From Talpa occidentalis (taxonomy: Eukaryota; Chordata; Mammalia; Eulipotyphla; Talpidae): DNA of 64,000 nucleotides. Numbering within the stretch: the first letter of the stretch is position 1; each line of letters opens with the position of its first letter. Position numbers and translations under genes: made by a program. Positions 33,848 through 46,559 of the stretch are shown in pieces. The stretch is from assembly GCF_014898055.3 (NCBI RefSeq), contig NW_023604295.1:138166676-138230675 (forward strand). Direction: 5' to 3'. The notes under the pieces were generated by a model. That model was not told the origin of the DNA and ran no database searches. It was given only the letters and a program-made list of their open reading frames with translations.

Positions 33848-36500
33848 TAGTTTAACCTTGCCATAATCTAATGAAGTCTACTGACTCTAAACTATAGTGA
33901 AAATCTTACATTCCTTGTTTTAAAATGTTAATTTTGTTGATTAACAATCATCAGAATTCATTTTGATTGGTGTGAGCGAACAATAGGCTGATTTGAGATT
34001 CTTGCTTCTATTCTTCTCTCCAGTACTGGGAATTGCCTTTGGCATCATTCTTCCCTTTGGTGCCCATTTATTGATCTTCCCAAGTCAACCACAAGAAAAA
34101 GGAAAAGGGTATCTTACTCATGAGTGTTTCCCACACACCTTCTTGGTGCTGTGGACACGAACTCCTGATCGTAACTGTCAATCACAACTTATTATCAGTT
34201 ACTTCAAATAGGATACTGCTCCTGTACTTACCCTCAGTAAATGGCAGTTTTTAATTGGGAAGAAAGGGATGAATGTTAAGTGAAATCCACTTTGAAAGAG
34301 GCTTTGGTTGGAATAAAAGCATCAGAAAAGGCTAAAGCCCTAGGGGGTTCAAAGGATGAAGGGCAATATGAGAAAAGAATGTGTGTGCTTAGGATAGTAT
34401 ATCACTGAGAAAGAATTCGGCCATATCCTTTGTCACCAGTGTTTCATCCAAAAATGTCACAAGTAGATTGCAGAGAGAAAAACGTCAGCCTAGCCAGATT
34501 CAAATCGCCTCTGTTTGGATTGGCCAATGTTGCTTCCTTTGATTGTGCTGAGCATTGAGCCTCAGGTTCTCCTAACTGAATTCTATCTACTCCCTCCTGG
34601 GGGAAAAAGGGGAAAAAATTGAAGTAAAGATAAAAGGAAGGGAAATCACACAGAACAGACCCCAATCTCACTATTCACATTCTGTTGGATGTAGCCACCT
34701 TTTTCCTTTTCTCTATTTATTACAGTCATCCATATTTTTTCCAGACTTCATTTCTCTACCTACATGTTATATGCCAAAAAAGAAAGAAAGTAGGATAAAG
34801 GTATTCATCTAATAAGAGAAAACATTATCATCTAATAATCAGAAATAAATGGAAGCAGGAAAAATACAATTAATATGAAAGGGCATGCTTATAGATGGAA
34901 GCATCTTTAATTTCCTTGGAATCCCCCCAGTCAGGAATTCATCCAACATTTTGATCAGGGCACTGGAATAAATCAGCATACTAAAAGTCCTTTATGATTA
35001 CTGAACTAATCAATACCCTTCTACTTCATTCAAAAGTCCTCATTCAATGATCATTTGGCTTTCATGCAGCTCTATAGACAATCTCCATTAGTTCATATAA
35101 CCAAATGTTTAGCAGCTGTCTTATGTATTGAAAAACAATTGAATGAGTTTCCAGAAGTCAGTTTTCTTCATTCAAGGTTTACTAATCACTACCATCTTTA
35201 TGCCACATCAAGAAATAAGATCAGCAAATGCCACTCATGAGTCCTTGGGGGTTAAAAAAAAACCCTCTGTTCTCATGTACTCAAAGCCTTAAATAGAACA
35301 AAAGCCATCGTCAGATTCAATATTGCATCTTTACATTAAATAGAGAAAAGAATGCCTGTTTAGCATAGAATGGTTGAAAATCTGGAAAAGAAACAGCATA
35401 TGAACATTCAAATATAAGTATTTCTATTTGCTATAAAAAGACAATTTTCAAGGTAAATATTGATTTTGTATTTGGAAAGTATCTTTTAAAAATAAAAAAA
35501 TCTTAAAAAAAATCATAGAAAGACTAAAACCATAATATTTATCTGATATAAAATGCCAGGCACATATTATGACACTTGTGGGGAAATAATAGAATTGCAT
35601 TTGGATTCCTGACAGAACAATTGAAACCACCATTACATATTAACACATTGAATGGGGAAAGGAAATGATTGGCTATCACTGTGCTTTGCTGGTCTAAAAC
35701 CTCTATACCTCAGAGTCCTGCAGTTTCCATAGAAACACAGCAATAGCTAGTGTAACAGCTATAGTTATCTCCAGACAAAAGGTTTGTCTGAGCTTTCATT
35801 TCAGTACACCAAAATCTGAAAAACAAAGGTTTTATCTTTCAAAATAGCAAAGAAAAATATACTTAATGTCAAAATCAAAATAATATACCATTTCATAAAT
35901 ACGTTTAAAATAAATTCTTCCCATATCTTAATCACAATGGACTAAACAGAATTTTCTTAATTATTTCTTTAATTTACATATCAAAGTAATGAAGTCCAGT
36001 TCTGTCAGTTTTGTTGCCCAACACAGCTTGCACTTCATCAACACAATTGAGAATTTTAGTTATCTAATATCCATTAAGGACAATCAAGTATTATAACAGA
36101 GTTGTGTTAATATCACTGTCTTCAACTTAGATATTTGGTCATAAAATTATGATTACTTTAGTGTGTGTGAAGCCAATTAAGGAGGAAATCTGTATTGGAA
36201 TTTATCTTTTGTTTCTCTTTTTTATTATAAAAAAAATTCCCTAAACAGTCAAGAATTAAACAAAAGTCAAAATCAAATGGGTTAATAAAAATATAATATG
36301 TAATAAAACTCACCCTGGTAATTACCTTACAGTATTAATAAGCTTATAATTTGTTTGTGCAAAATCTAAATCCTTTATAGTATGTCACTATATCCCCCCC
36401 AACCCTAACTATACACAAATGTTGAAATATTTGGAAATATATTCACAAAATGGGGATATGAGCACAGTAAATAATAATGCCTATCCAACTAAGTTCTTTT
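33848..36500. other. largely unique-looking sequence, no SINE
   Basis: I see no gene and no confident repeat. A symmetric GTTTCCATAGAAAC word lies at 35723-35736. Frames are short (up to about 75 codons) and without domains. Confidence 0.4.
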
Positions 36501-39184
36501 TAAAAAAGCAACGTTGATGTACTATTTTTGTCATTGAATCCAACAATACATATGTTCTAAGGAAAAACTGAAAAATGTCAAGCACTGAGCTCTTTAGATG
36601 AAATAATTTGTCATGAGTGAATTTCACAAATATTTTACGCAATGAAGAGCCTCATAAATAATGATAAGATCCCTATAACAAAGCAACAATAGAGCAAAGA
36701 ATACATGTAAATGTCAACACTGGATCATTAAACTGCAATTAATATGTAAAAAAAATCATATGCCACAATCACAGCTGTCTAATAAAGGGCATTTTGAAGA
36801 GGAAGCAACTGACAGATCTTAAAAAAAAATACTTATGCAAAACAGTCATTTTCTATATATAAAAATATGTATTCTCAATAATAATAAATTGAATTTAGCC
36901 CACATGTTCACTGTTTTAGTTATAAGAATGTAGGTGACATAGTTTTTGCTTTTAGGTTAACCAGACAATACCAAAATGGCGAACAAACTATACTTCAAAG
37001 CAGATATAAATAGAAGCAGGATATAAAGTGAGATTTATGCAGTGCTGAAGTCTTCATTGAATGTCTTGTATTTGTGTAAAGTCAACCATGACTGAAATGG
37101 GTCAATCAGTCCTGTTTTAAAGTTAGGTCAAAATCTTTGACTTATTTAGAGTAGTTCTAGAACTCTACAAGGCCATAGAAAAGCATTATCACCAAAATAT
37201 GTGCAGTGAAGAGAAATATCTTTGCAACAATAAGCAAAATTAAGCACACACAATTTCAAAAAGTTCAGTAATCTAGACTCAATCAAGTATAAAACACAGT
37301 TGCGGTTATTATAGAGATATATTAAGATGTATTGTTGCACATATGGAAAAAACGGGTTTTTTGTTTCCAAAATTTATCCTTAAAATTCAATGTGAAACAA
37401 CATGTTTCTATTATGGTATTTCTCTAAAGTCCTGCCACAAGTAGGAAAGTGAGGACTCTGATGTCTAGCCTATATATTCTAGATTTCAATAACATGTCTA
37501 ATTTTTTCCATTAACCTACATGTTTCATCCTATTAATTTTTAAATCCTTTTCTGTCCACCCCCAAATATTTTGTATTTCCAAATCAAGTGGAAACAAATG
37601 GTGAATTTGACACAATAGAGTGAAAATCTGACAGCTTCTTCCCATATGTCTTTTATTTTCATTTCAAGGACATGTACTGAAGTCTCTATTGAATTTTAAA
37701 ACAAAAGAGAAATTGGGAAAATGTCTGGTGGTAATAAATAAGTATACAAATTTTAATAAAGCGAGTCATCTGTGAAACACACACCAAAAAAATAATCTGT
37801 AATGAACTGTCTTCAGAAAAGCTAATTAAAAGTTTACAAAAGCAGACCCATTGTTTTCCTACCACCTTGGATCAACATGCTGGGAAAAAAACTAAGTTAT
37901 AAATCTTTAAAACATCCCACTGGGAAGAAAGCAGAAAAAGAGAGGTTCCATTTAATTCTGTATAGATTGATATTGGACTAGAATATTAAATAGGAGACCT
38001 TGAGAAGAAAAGCATAGATGTCAAAAGACACTAATCAATTGACACTAAGTTCAAGGGAAGCTTCACATTATAAAAAGCTAAGGATACAACATACCTGACA
38101 TCACTATTAATTTGGGTGTGAGAATGACCTTAAACATTGCAAAAGTTGAAACAAGGGATTTTTAAGGGACTATAAAAGAAGTAACACTTTGATGAGAAAA
38201 GACTTTCAAATAGAGATCAATGACAAAACGCCTTAAAGAAAGTTTCTCAGATAAAAAAGTTCAATGCATTATTATACTAAGCATTATAATAAGTGTTTAT
38301 CCTAAAAGTGTCCCGTTTTGGTCTACCCCCTGTGTTAAATCAATTTATATGTAAATTCTGTAAAGAATTAGGTTAATGTGCCTTTTTCATGTAACTGACA
38401 GTAAAAGCAAATGTATCTTTGCCACTTGGCTTCCAAACAAAGACCCAGCCAACCTTGATGTGAGTAAGGAAACGTGGCAGCAGTAACAGAAACTCAGACT
38501 CTGAAAGAGCAAACTGTGCTGATTCATGATGTCAAAACTTGAGCTGCTGCCAAAAAAGTCAGGTGTGCAAGGGAACTCGTAGCATCTTTTAACTTATTCA
38601 GTCTCTAATATATTCAATCATTGATCTCAGAAGCACGACAAGGGTTAGCATTAAGAAGCTGCCCTGGGAAATCAATTCCATGGAAAGACGAAGAAAAGAA
38701 TCCTCCCCTAAATAATATTCTGTTTCATTGCGTATTTAATTTCTTAACAAAGTTTTATTTTCCCTACTAAGGTTACCATTCAGTTTTACATTTACACGTC
38801 ATCTATTTGTCTCCACCATGATTTTTAGGACTCTTAATATATTTTAATATATAGAATGGAATAGGGATGTAAAATAAGTGGAAGTTCTGGGAACAAAGGG
38901 AAAATAAGAGCACATGCATTGAAATAGTAACCCCAAGAAAGATGTCTTCAAATCATATGTTGCTAAGGCTATGCACCCAACTCAAATTCAAAGAGCAAGC
39001 CTCGTATATAGAAATTCTATTCTTCCCCCAAAGCAAAGAATAAAACCATATATTTTTAATAGCAACATTTTTATTTCCCAGTTTCATTTTAGACTTTCCA
39101 AATAGTTATGGTTGCAAGGGTATAGGGAGATAGTACCAGGAAGAGGGAGCATGCCAGATAATGAAGCAAGCTGTTATTAGGAGA
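36501..39184. other. largely unique-looking AT-rich sequence
   Basis: No gene or confident repeat recognised. The part around 38390-38560 is the least AT-rich and could be unique sequence under constraint, which only a cross-species alignment could show. Confidence 0.4.
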
Positions 39185-39440
39185 ACACAAGCCTTTGGAG
39201 GAAGATGGCCTTGGTTTGAATTGCAGTACTGGCAATTATTAGCAGAAAAACTAGATTCAGTAATTGGCCTAACAGAGCGCTTAGAGGTGATAAGATCATA
39301 GGTTTTATTTATCTTCATGAAAAATGACATTCAGCCTTTAGTCTCTGCAAATGGGTTTAATACTACTAGAAATGAATATATTATATGTAAAGTTACATCT
39401 CTTAGTCCCTGTTACATAGGCACTCAATAAATTTTATAAG
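39185..39440 (+). mobile_element. MIR SINE remnant
   Basis: GCCTTTGGAGGAAGATGGCCTTGGTTTGAATTGCAGTACTGGCAATTATTAGC, TCTCTGCAAATGGG and CTCTTAGTCCCTGTTACATAGGCACTCAATAAATTTTAT match the start, middle and 3' end of a plus-strand MIR, with a diverged centre. Confidence 0.6.
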
Positions 39441-39749
39441 TAATATATTTTTTATCAATTTACCTAAATATGTTCTTATTTCTGCAATTATGAAAAACAT
39501 TCTCTTTCATTAATTTCATCAAAAAAATTTAACTTTATCTACAAAAAGTCCCAAAATAAATATGTTATAGAGTAATTGAAATAAATTATAGGGTTAGGGC
39601 TCACATTTTATAATTAGTAACATTTGTTAACTTTTAATTAGAAAATATCAAAACATTGCAAATCTTAAAAAAAATTTATTTTTTCACAACATATTATATT
39701 AACATAAATGAATACGTTAAACTATATATATATATTTTCTTTTCTCTAT
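39441..39749. other. very AT-rich sequence
   Basis: Contains a short (TA)n run at about 39724-39735. No family recognised. Confidence 0.4.
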
Positions 39750-39925
39750 GTATTTTCATTCAGGTAACCTTGGCTCCCAACACTGAGTATGATTTAGGGG
39801 AAAATGTCTACACCCGCTACCAAAGCTCCCATAGTCCTTTATCCTAAACCAATGGGGGGAGCTCCTTCCCCCTTTGTCCTCATCTCTAGCTCCCCTCTAG
39901 TAACCTCATTTCTGTAGTCATATTC
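39750..39925 (-). mobile_element. L1-like 3' UTR fragment, tentative
   Basis: CATTCAGGTAACCTTGGCTCCCAACACTGAGTATGATTTAGG then CTCCCCTCTAGTAACCTCATTTCTGTAGTC has the word order of a reverse-complement L1 3' region. Related to 57160-57300. Confidence 0.45.
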
Positions 39926-40059
39926 CTAGGGATTAAACTATAATCTTAAACATTCACTTCAATGTTATTAGAATTCAGCAATATGTCCAATATATTGTCT
40001 ACAAATGCTGAAGACATTAGGAGTTATTCAGTTTTTTTTAAGAAACAATAGATATTATT

Positions 40060-40335
40060 CGTTTTTTTATAAATAAATTTTATTTTTATATTCCCCATAC
40101 AATTGCAACCCCCTTATTTTGACCCCAATCCCTCCCCTCCCCACCCCCCACCCTCCACAGTATCTCTGGTTCATAGTATTTTGTTGATTTTGATTTTCAC
40201 TTTCTTATAGTTATTCATTTTCCTGGTCCCTTATTTAAGTTTTCTAGATTCCTGCTATGAGTGAGACCATCCGGTATTTTTCTTTTTCTTTCTGGCTTAT
40301 TTCGCTGAGCATGATCCCTTCCAGTGCCATCCATG
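40060..40335 (-). mobile_element. 5'-truncated LINE-1 insertion with target duplication
   Basis: The reverse complement begins ATGGATGGCACTGGAAGGGATCATGCTCAGCGAAATAAG, runs through the G-rich 3' UTR shared with 9260-9695, and ends in AAAATAAAATTTATTTATAAAAAAAC. A 20-bp target duplication with one mismatch flanks it: AAGAAACAATAGATATTATT at 40040-40059, and the same with ATCATT at the end at 40336-40355. Only the last about 275 bp of an L1 were copied, as is usual for target-primed reverse transcription. Confidence 0.92.
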
Positions 40336-40355
40336 AAGAAACAATAGATATCATT

Positions 40356-41794
40356 CTAATGTAGGGACACTGCAAACACCTAATGAAGCATTTTTGAAAT
40401 TCTTCAGATTATGCCAGAGTTATTGTCTTTGTTTTCTATACCTTCCAGATCTAACCCAAAACTACTCCAAAAAGAATATTTTGACATTTAAAAAGTCTTT
40501 ATTCTATTTCATATTTGTAGAGCAGCAATCATGTAAACAACATTCATTAGCATTTACCTTTTATCTCATTTATTTCCTTGCATAATGCAATAAAGCCTTG
40601 ATCTAACCTCCTTCTTTTCACTACTTCCCAGCCCAACTCTAATCCAATACTTAGTCATTAGTGTCAGAATAGGAGTAGAAGATTGGCAAAACAAACCCAC
40701 CAGATTTGGTTTTCTATGAGATCAAAATTAACTTAGAGCAATGTGAAGCCTTTATTCTATGCTATACATATTATGCTGTCATCACAGGCTAGGTAATATT
40801 CAAAATTTAACTTTAGTATCTAACACTGACCTTTATTCAATAGCCCAGGTTAACGGTGTCTCTCCATCTTAAATATTTAAGATAATGACAAAAAAAGCTT
40901 TGTAGAGGAAGAAAAAGTTAAAAACCAGAGATTGCCTTAGTAAAAATTTCTCAGCTTTTCTGCCACCTGCTATAATACAGGTGACCACAATCATCATAAA
41001 TTCTATATAATATATGTAACACAAATAAATATAATGAATGTAATAGTATAGAACATGATAATTCTATAATAATCAAGTAAGACAGTATTATTATATAATT
41101 ATAGCATATAAATATATCAGTGTGATCAGTGTCTACTAATATCATAAATTACTATACAATTATGCATATAATTATGACAAATATTGTTACGTTATTAATG
41201 TAGTGATCCTTTATTTACAGATTTATTGTGTATTAGTCAGTAGTTGAGGTAAAATCTTTCTTACAAAATGACATTCCAAAAAGCTACTTGTAAGCTATTA
41301 AGTTTTCATGAATGTGTGTGAAAACGGTTTACACTATCTTCACCCATTGGGTGTTCTCTATTTCTGTAATCACCCCTATTTCTTCTGATATTGCTGATTT
41401 AATCTACTGAACTTCAGATAATCACTGCTCTCCATTGACATATGTCTCTGCAAATGTTCCCTTAGCTATAAAAAAAAAAAAAAATCCCAAAACGATCAAG
41501 CATCTGGAGAACGACTTCTGTTTTGGTTTGGTTTTATAAGGTATGTTGGCCATCCTCCATTACTCTATGCAGATCTATTTCGTTGTTTACAAAAGTGTAC
41601 TTTATTCCATAGTAGCACTGTGGATAACGTTCTAGAGGTCCCCATTTTAGCCTGTGGATTTTGCATGGAGTGACATAATGTGTGTTTACTTGAGGTCCTG
41701 TCCTAACACAGCATCTGTCTCATGGTCCTCAAAAACCACAAAGTAATCAAGAACAATCACCTTCGCACAAAGACTGAAGAAGTATATATGGACA
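40356..41794. other. unclassified AT-rich sequence
   Basis: No gene or confident repeat. A 14- to 15-base A-run lies near 41469-41483. Confidence 0.4.
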
Positions 41795-41885
41795 AGTGCA
41801 CAGCTTTCTGCCTCTTTTGTTTATTCCAAGTGTTTGGCACAGAATAGGCACCCAAAAGTAGCTGTTGGGTGAATAGTTTTCATGC
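41795..41885 (+). mobile_element. L2 3' terminal remnant
   Basis: GCACAGCTTTCTGCCTCTTTTG, TTTGGCACAGAATAGGCACCCAAAAGTAGCTGTTGGGTGAATAG resembles the plus-strand L2 terminus (CCTGGCACATAGTAGGTGCTCAATAAATGTTTGTTGAATG). Confidence 0.5.
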
Positions 41886-42859
41886 AGGTATGGTAAGCAT
41901 TAAATAATACATAACTGTCGCATTGGAATATATAAACACCACATTCAATATATGTATATGCAAGCCTGTGTTTATTTACTTTTACAGTTTTTGCTTAATA
42001 ACTTAGCAGTCACCAGTAAGGATAAAACTTACTTTAAAAAAGAACTATTATAAAGCTACAGTACTTTGAATTTCTTCAAAGCACATAAGCTAACGCTTAC
42101 TGAATAATACCTAGACTATCTGTATCTGGATATTACAAAGCAAGAAAACCAGTTTCACCATCAGTCCCCAATAATTGCATTTGTATTCACGTGCTTATAA
42201 CGATGTTGTATTTTATTGCATGGCTACACATGGCTCCCTGTGGTAAGCCAAAGCTTCAACTCTTACCACTCTTATTAGTCTGGTTAAATGACTATATGTG
42301 CATAAGACAAGTGGTGGAGGAATTTAGGACTTTAGGAAGTATATAGTTAATCAAGTGGAAGGGCAAGATGTTCAGAGACAGGAAATGCAATACATAGTTC
42401 ATCACCAGCAACACCAAATGACTCAGATTTGTACGAAAACAGCCTAAAAATGAAGCAAAGAGTTTCAGGCACAGTAATAAAAAAAAAATAACAAAAATGG
42501 CAGCCATCACATTAATTTGTTTCATTTTGATAGCATCACTCTAACGGTACCCACAGTGAGAAAATAAAATCATACAAGCACATAGATTTTTCTGTCAGAG
42601 ACCCAAGTGGCAACAAGAAACACAAGTGGTCCATTTGGATGCCCTGAAGATAGGAAGAGAAGGGAGAAGAGATTAGGAAGGTAGGGAAGGTAGAGGCCTT
42701 TCGTTGTGTTGGCAAAAAATTATGAAGCAAGAAAAGAAAGCACATTTTGAACATGTCAATTACATCTTAATTTCTGAATCTGAAGTTACTTCACAGTCTC
42801 AATATTAAACATGTCAAGTTTGCTAAATTTCCTTCCATCCACCTCACTGCACTAATTAA
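41886..42859. other. unclassified AT-rich sequence
   Basis: The minus-strand frames at 42292-42754 are short and have no domain beyond hydrophobic bias. Nothing else recognised. Confidence 0.4.
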
Positions 42860-43330
42860 TCTTCAATATGATTCTTAGCTAATTTTGTTATCTCTTTTCC
42901 TCCTTTTGACTTTTAAATATAGGCAATCATTGAATTATTCCTTAACTCAGTCCTTTTCTTGTCCTCTCTTATTTTCTCACTGGCCTTTAATTATTGTATG
43001 GGTAAGGATAACTTAAATTTGTTCATTCACAATCTTGATCTTTCACTTGAGATTCATTATCACATTTTTAAATACTTTGGAACGTTCCATAGTCATCTGG
43101 ATGACTATCCAGTGCAAACAATATTAAATTCATCTTTCAATTTAATTAATTTAATAGTGATAGGCCCATCATTCATCTGACTATTAAAGATTAAAACCAT
43201 GTAGTGATTTTAGTCTCTTTCCTTCCTCCTTCCTCATCAAATTGGACATCTACCAATTCTGCCAGTGCAGTAAGCCAATGTCTGCCCAATTTCATGACAC
43301 TGTAACAAACCATTAGTACTTTGATTCTAA
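42860..43330 (+). mobile_element. probable L2 ORF-region remnant
   Basis: GTCATCTGGATGACTATCCAGTGCAAACAATATTAAATTCATC, then TAGTCTCTTTCCTTCCTCCTTCCTCATCAAATTGGACATCTACCAATTCTGCCAG. This follows the L2 order around the end of the reverse transcriptase ORF (CACTTGGATGTCTCACAGGCATCTCAAACT; CTTGACTCCTCTCT..CATCCAATCCATCAG). Diverged. Confidence 0.45.
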
Positions 43331-44098
43331 AATATGTATGTAAATAAAATATGTATGTAAAGATATGTAAATTAAATTGCTACCACCACTACCTTCTGAG
43401 ACTTAAATCTCCTATTCATAAACATTTCTGTATCTTTTTTTAATGACGGTGGTTTAAACAGTACAACTACTTTCAAAAAGACTCAAAATTCACATAGCAT
43501 AAGCTTGAGCAGAGAAGCAAGAAACATATCTAAACCTCAAGTTTCTCAACTATAATTAGTAAAAATAATAATGGCATTTATCTCATTAGATTGTTGCAAT
43601 TTAGGACCATCAAAAAGCCTAAACAAATACCAGCTGTAATAATGACTCCCTTCCAACCAATACACTATATAAAGGAAAAATACTGACTTTATAGTGGAGC
43701 AGGCAGTAGACAGTCTCTTAATCAAATGATCACTGTGAATATCACAACTAGGGTACCAAGGCCAGTCATGGAACACATCAGACAAACATAAAAAGATGGG
43801 AATTCTTTAATATTTAAACAAGACTCTTCAAAACTGTGAAGGTTATGCAAAACAAGGAAAGATGGAGACGTTACCACATGTTAGAGAAAACTAAGGAGAT
43901 GTCACTAAATACAACTTAATATCCTGGATTGGATCCTAGAATATTAAATGATGTTTGAGAAAAACATCAGAAAATCTAAAGTCAGTAATTGATTGGATAG
44001 TATTGTATCAGTGCTAATTTTCAAGTTTCATAAATGTGCCCGGTTATATAAGCATTGGATGAAGCTGGGGAACTGGGGAAATTTCTGTACTATTTTTG
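43331..44098. other. unclassified AT-rich sequence
   Basis: A short tandem of ATATGTATGTAAA words lies near 43333-43370. Otherwise unrecognised. Confidence 0.4.
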
Positions 44099-44180
44099 CA
44101 GTGCTTTCAATCTAATTTCAATGAAATCAAACCTAAATACAGTGCTTTCAATTTAATTTCAATGAAATCAAACCTAAATT
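44099..44180. repeat. 41-bp tandem duplication, two copies
   Basis: CAGTGCTTTCAATCTAATTT... at 44099-44139 is repeated at 44140-44180 with two visible differences. A recent local duplication. Confidence 0.95.
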
Positions 44181-44399
44181 ACTTCAAAATTAAGCTACTG
44201 AAGAAAATTAATTCCATGAGTAAATACAATGAATGTGAACTCTAATAAATTGTGCAAAAACCAATGTATTATAATGATAATGGCCATAATCATTGTTATC
44301 ATCATGATCACTAAACATACTGAGTACATGTTATGTGTATGTGTGTGTAATCATGTATGAGAATGATGAGTATTCCTGTATTCCTAAAGGCAATACTAG
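44181..44399. other. unclassified sequence
   Basis: AT-rich, with GTGTATGTGTGTGT near 44335-44348. Nothing recognised. Confidence 0.4.
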
Positions 44400-44423
44400 G
44401 TTGTTATTAAAAACATAGACTCT

Positions 44424-44693
44424 AGGGGGCCTCCCAGGTGGCACAGTGGTTGAACACTGGGCTGCGAAGCTGCCCGCAGCCTCTGCACCGCTGGTTCGAT
44501 CCCCACCACGGGCGAGGGTCCCACATGGCGCGCAGATCTCTCCTGTCGTGCCGCTGCTCCCCTCAGCAGTGTATTTCGTCAGTCTACCTGTTCTGTTCCC
44601 CACTCTGTCCCTGGTGAATTCTCTCACCCTCCCGCACTTCTGACTGTACCCAGTGCTTGTATAAATAAATAAATAAATATTAAAAAAAAAAAA
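44424..44693 (+). mobile_element. tRNA-derived T+ SINE (Rhin-1-like) inside MIR
   Basis: Head GGGGGCCTCCCAGGTGGCACAG, perfect B box GGTTCGATCCC, tail CTTGTATAAATAAATAAATAAATATT plus poly(A). Target duplication AGACTCT at 44417-44423 and 44694-44700. Confidence 0.95.
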
Positions 44694-44830
44694 AGACTCT
44701 GGGAGCAAATTCCCTGAGTGTGAGTCCTTGCTGTGCACATATCAGCTATGAAAAGAAACTACTAACCTCTACATAAATTACTCTCCTCATTTCTAACATA
44801 AGAAAAATAATAGTACCTACAAGTAGTAGA
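44694..44830 (+). mobile_element. MIR SINE remnant (5' edge at about 44400, before the SINE)
   Basis: AAACATAGACTCT before the SINE joins to GGGAGCAAATTCCCTGAGTGTGAGTCCTTGCTGTGC, ATCAGCTATG, CTAACCTCTACATAAATTACTCTCCTCATTTCTAACATAAGAAAAATAATAGTACCTAC. This is a complete MIR order on the plus strand. Confidence 0.75.
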
Positions 44831-44831
44831 T

Positions 44832-45360
44832 AATCAGACATGACTATACCTGATTCATTTTCTCTCTGTATATGCACACTCCCTCTTACATGGAAAAATG
44901 GTATTTAATTCCCCATACACCCAAGTGCATACACAATGTGTTTGCTTTAGTGACGTGCCTTTATAAATACAATGAGACAAAGAAAATTTCTTAGACTTCT
45001 GAGGCTAGCTCGTAAGAATCCTTGAGAATATTGCCTGGGTCTCTAAGAGCACTTATTCTTGAGGTGTTTTCTCTCCAAATCCAGCTGCCAGGCCGTGAAA
45101 TGCCCAAAATGCATGCAGACACACACATAGATGTACTGTCCCAGGGTCTCAGCTAAGTTTGCATGCAACAATCAGCACCAACGAGCCCTCTTGGACATTC
45201 CAGTTCAATCAAGCTCCCAGAAGACTGCAGATGTCCCATTGTCTTGCAGCCAGTACCAGCCGAGCAGAAGGATGAATCAGACAACCCACTTCATGTGAGA
45301 GAGAAAAAATAAATGCTGTCTTAAACCTCTAACTCTGGGGGTAGGTTGTTTTGCATCATA
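44832..45360 (+). mobile_element. MLT1-type LTR (ERVL-MaLR)
   Basis: CTTAGACTTCTGAGGCTAGCTCGTAAGAATCCTTGAGAATATTGCCTGGGTCTCTAAGAGCAC, CCAAATCCAGCTGCCAGG, CAATCAGCACCAACGAGCCC and the terminus AAATAAATGCTGTCTTAAACC..GGGGGTAGGTTGTTTTGCA are the diagnostic order of an MLT1 LTR. Non-coding. Confidence 0.78.
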
Positions 45361-45638
45361 CTTCCTATAGCCATTTGGAGAAGAAAATGAGTTAGGTGCA
45401 TTATATGTATTTTAACTATTATTATAGCTATTATTCTCATATCTACCACTACTTCCTTAGATGTGTACCCACACTAATTCCTTTTCTCTCATACAGAACA
45501 AAAAGGTGATTCTATGTTCATTTTACTCATGTATTGTCAATTGAGCTCACCTGGCTTATTCCAATGTTTCTACTAAAAGAAATGTGCCCGAAACTAATTT
45601 AGAGTTTGAATAACACACAAAAATAAATTAGTGTATAT
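45361..45638. other. unclassified AT-rich sequence
   Basis: A TATTTTAACTATTATTATAGCTATTATTC stretch near 45408 may be a MIR 3' end, but is too short to call. Confidence 0.35.
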
Positions 45639-45655
45639 AAAGACTAATAAGAGCA

Positions 45656-45921
45656 GGTCTCCCCTGGTGGCGCAGTGGTTGAGCGCTGGGCTATGAAGCT
45701 GCCCACAGCCTCTGCAGCACTGGTTCGATCCCCAGGCACCAGCAAGGGTCCCACATTGCATGCAGACCTCTCCTGCCACACCCGCTGCTCCCCTCAGCAG
45801 TGTACTTCGTCAGTCTGCCTGCTCTGTTCCCCACTCTGACTCTGGTAAATTCTCTCACCCTCCAGCGCTTCTGACTGTACCCAGTGCTTGTATAAATAAA
45901 TAAATAAATCTTTTTAAAAAA
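45656..45921 (+). mobile_element. tRNA-derived T+ SINE (Rhin-1-like), clean target duplication
   Basis: Head GGTCTCCCCTGGTGGCGCAG, A box TGGCGCAGTGG, B box GGTTCGATCCC, and tail CTTGTATAAATAAATAAATAAATCTTT. Perfect 17-bp target duplication AAAGACTAATAAGAGCA at 45639-45655 and 45922-45938. Confidence 0.97.
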
Positions 45922-45954
45922 AAAGACTAATAAGAGCAACCCACTCATAATTTG

Positions 45955-46165
45955 AATTAATTCAACAACTAGTTATTGCCCATCTGTTACAAGCAAATCC
46001 TCATGCTGGACACAGGGGATGCAATGATGAACAAGATACATACAGTTCTCCGCCTTTTGGACTTTGCAGACTCATTTTAATAAGGAGGACAGGAACTCAC
46101 ACAAGCAGTTATGATAGAATCCAGTACATGTTCTGACACAAAAAGAACAAGATATGAGAAAGTGA
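45955..46165 (-). mobile_element. L2 3' end remnant
   Basis: TTCAACAACTAGTTATTGCCCATCTGTTACAAGCAAATCCTCATGCTGGACACAGGGGATGCAATGATGAACAAGATACATACAGTTC is a strong reverse-complement match to the L2 terminus. Confidence 0.7.
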
Positions 46166-46559
46166 AGCTCTGACCTATGTTTTCCAAATGGGGCTCCACA
46201 ATATCTCTCAGTGCTGCAGCAAACTCATAGGATATTATGGAATCTTTTAACTTTTCCACAGAAAACAGTGACATCAATTAGATGTGGTGGTCTACTATTA
46301 CGGTGACTATTTAATAGCTTAAAGTGTTGAGCATTTTTTTTTTTTGAGCTTGCAGACACCATGAAAAAAATTACTGAGAAATTAAGAATATTGTAAATTG
46401 AGAAAGTTCAAGAACTTTGGGTAAGACCTCACAAGAGCTTATTTTTTTAAGATCAGGAAAGTTTCTTCTGAAGAAGTTAGTTAAACTGATTGGTGGAAAT
46501 GAATAGCAGTTAGGAGTTAACATTTGATCCAGATTTCCTTTCTCTCTTCAGCAGATCTC
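46166..46559. other. unclassified sequence
   Basis: Nothing recognised. Contains an 11-base T-run near 46336. Confidence 0.4.
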
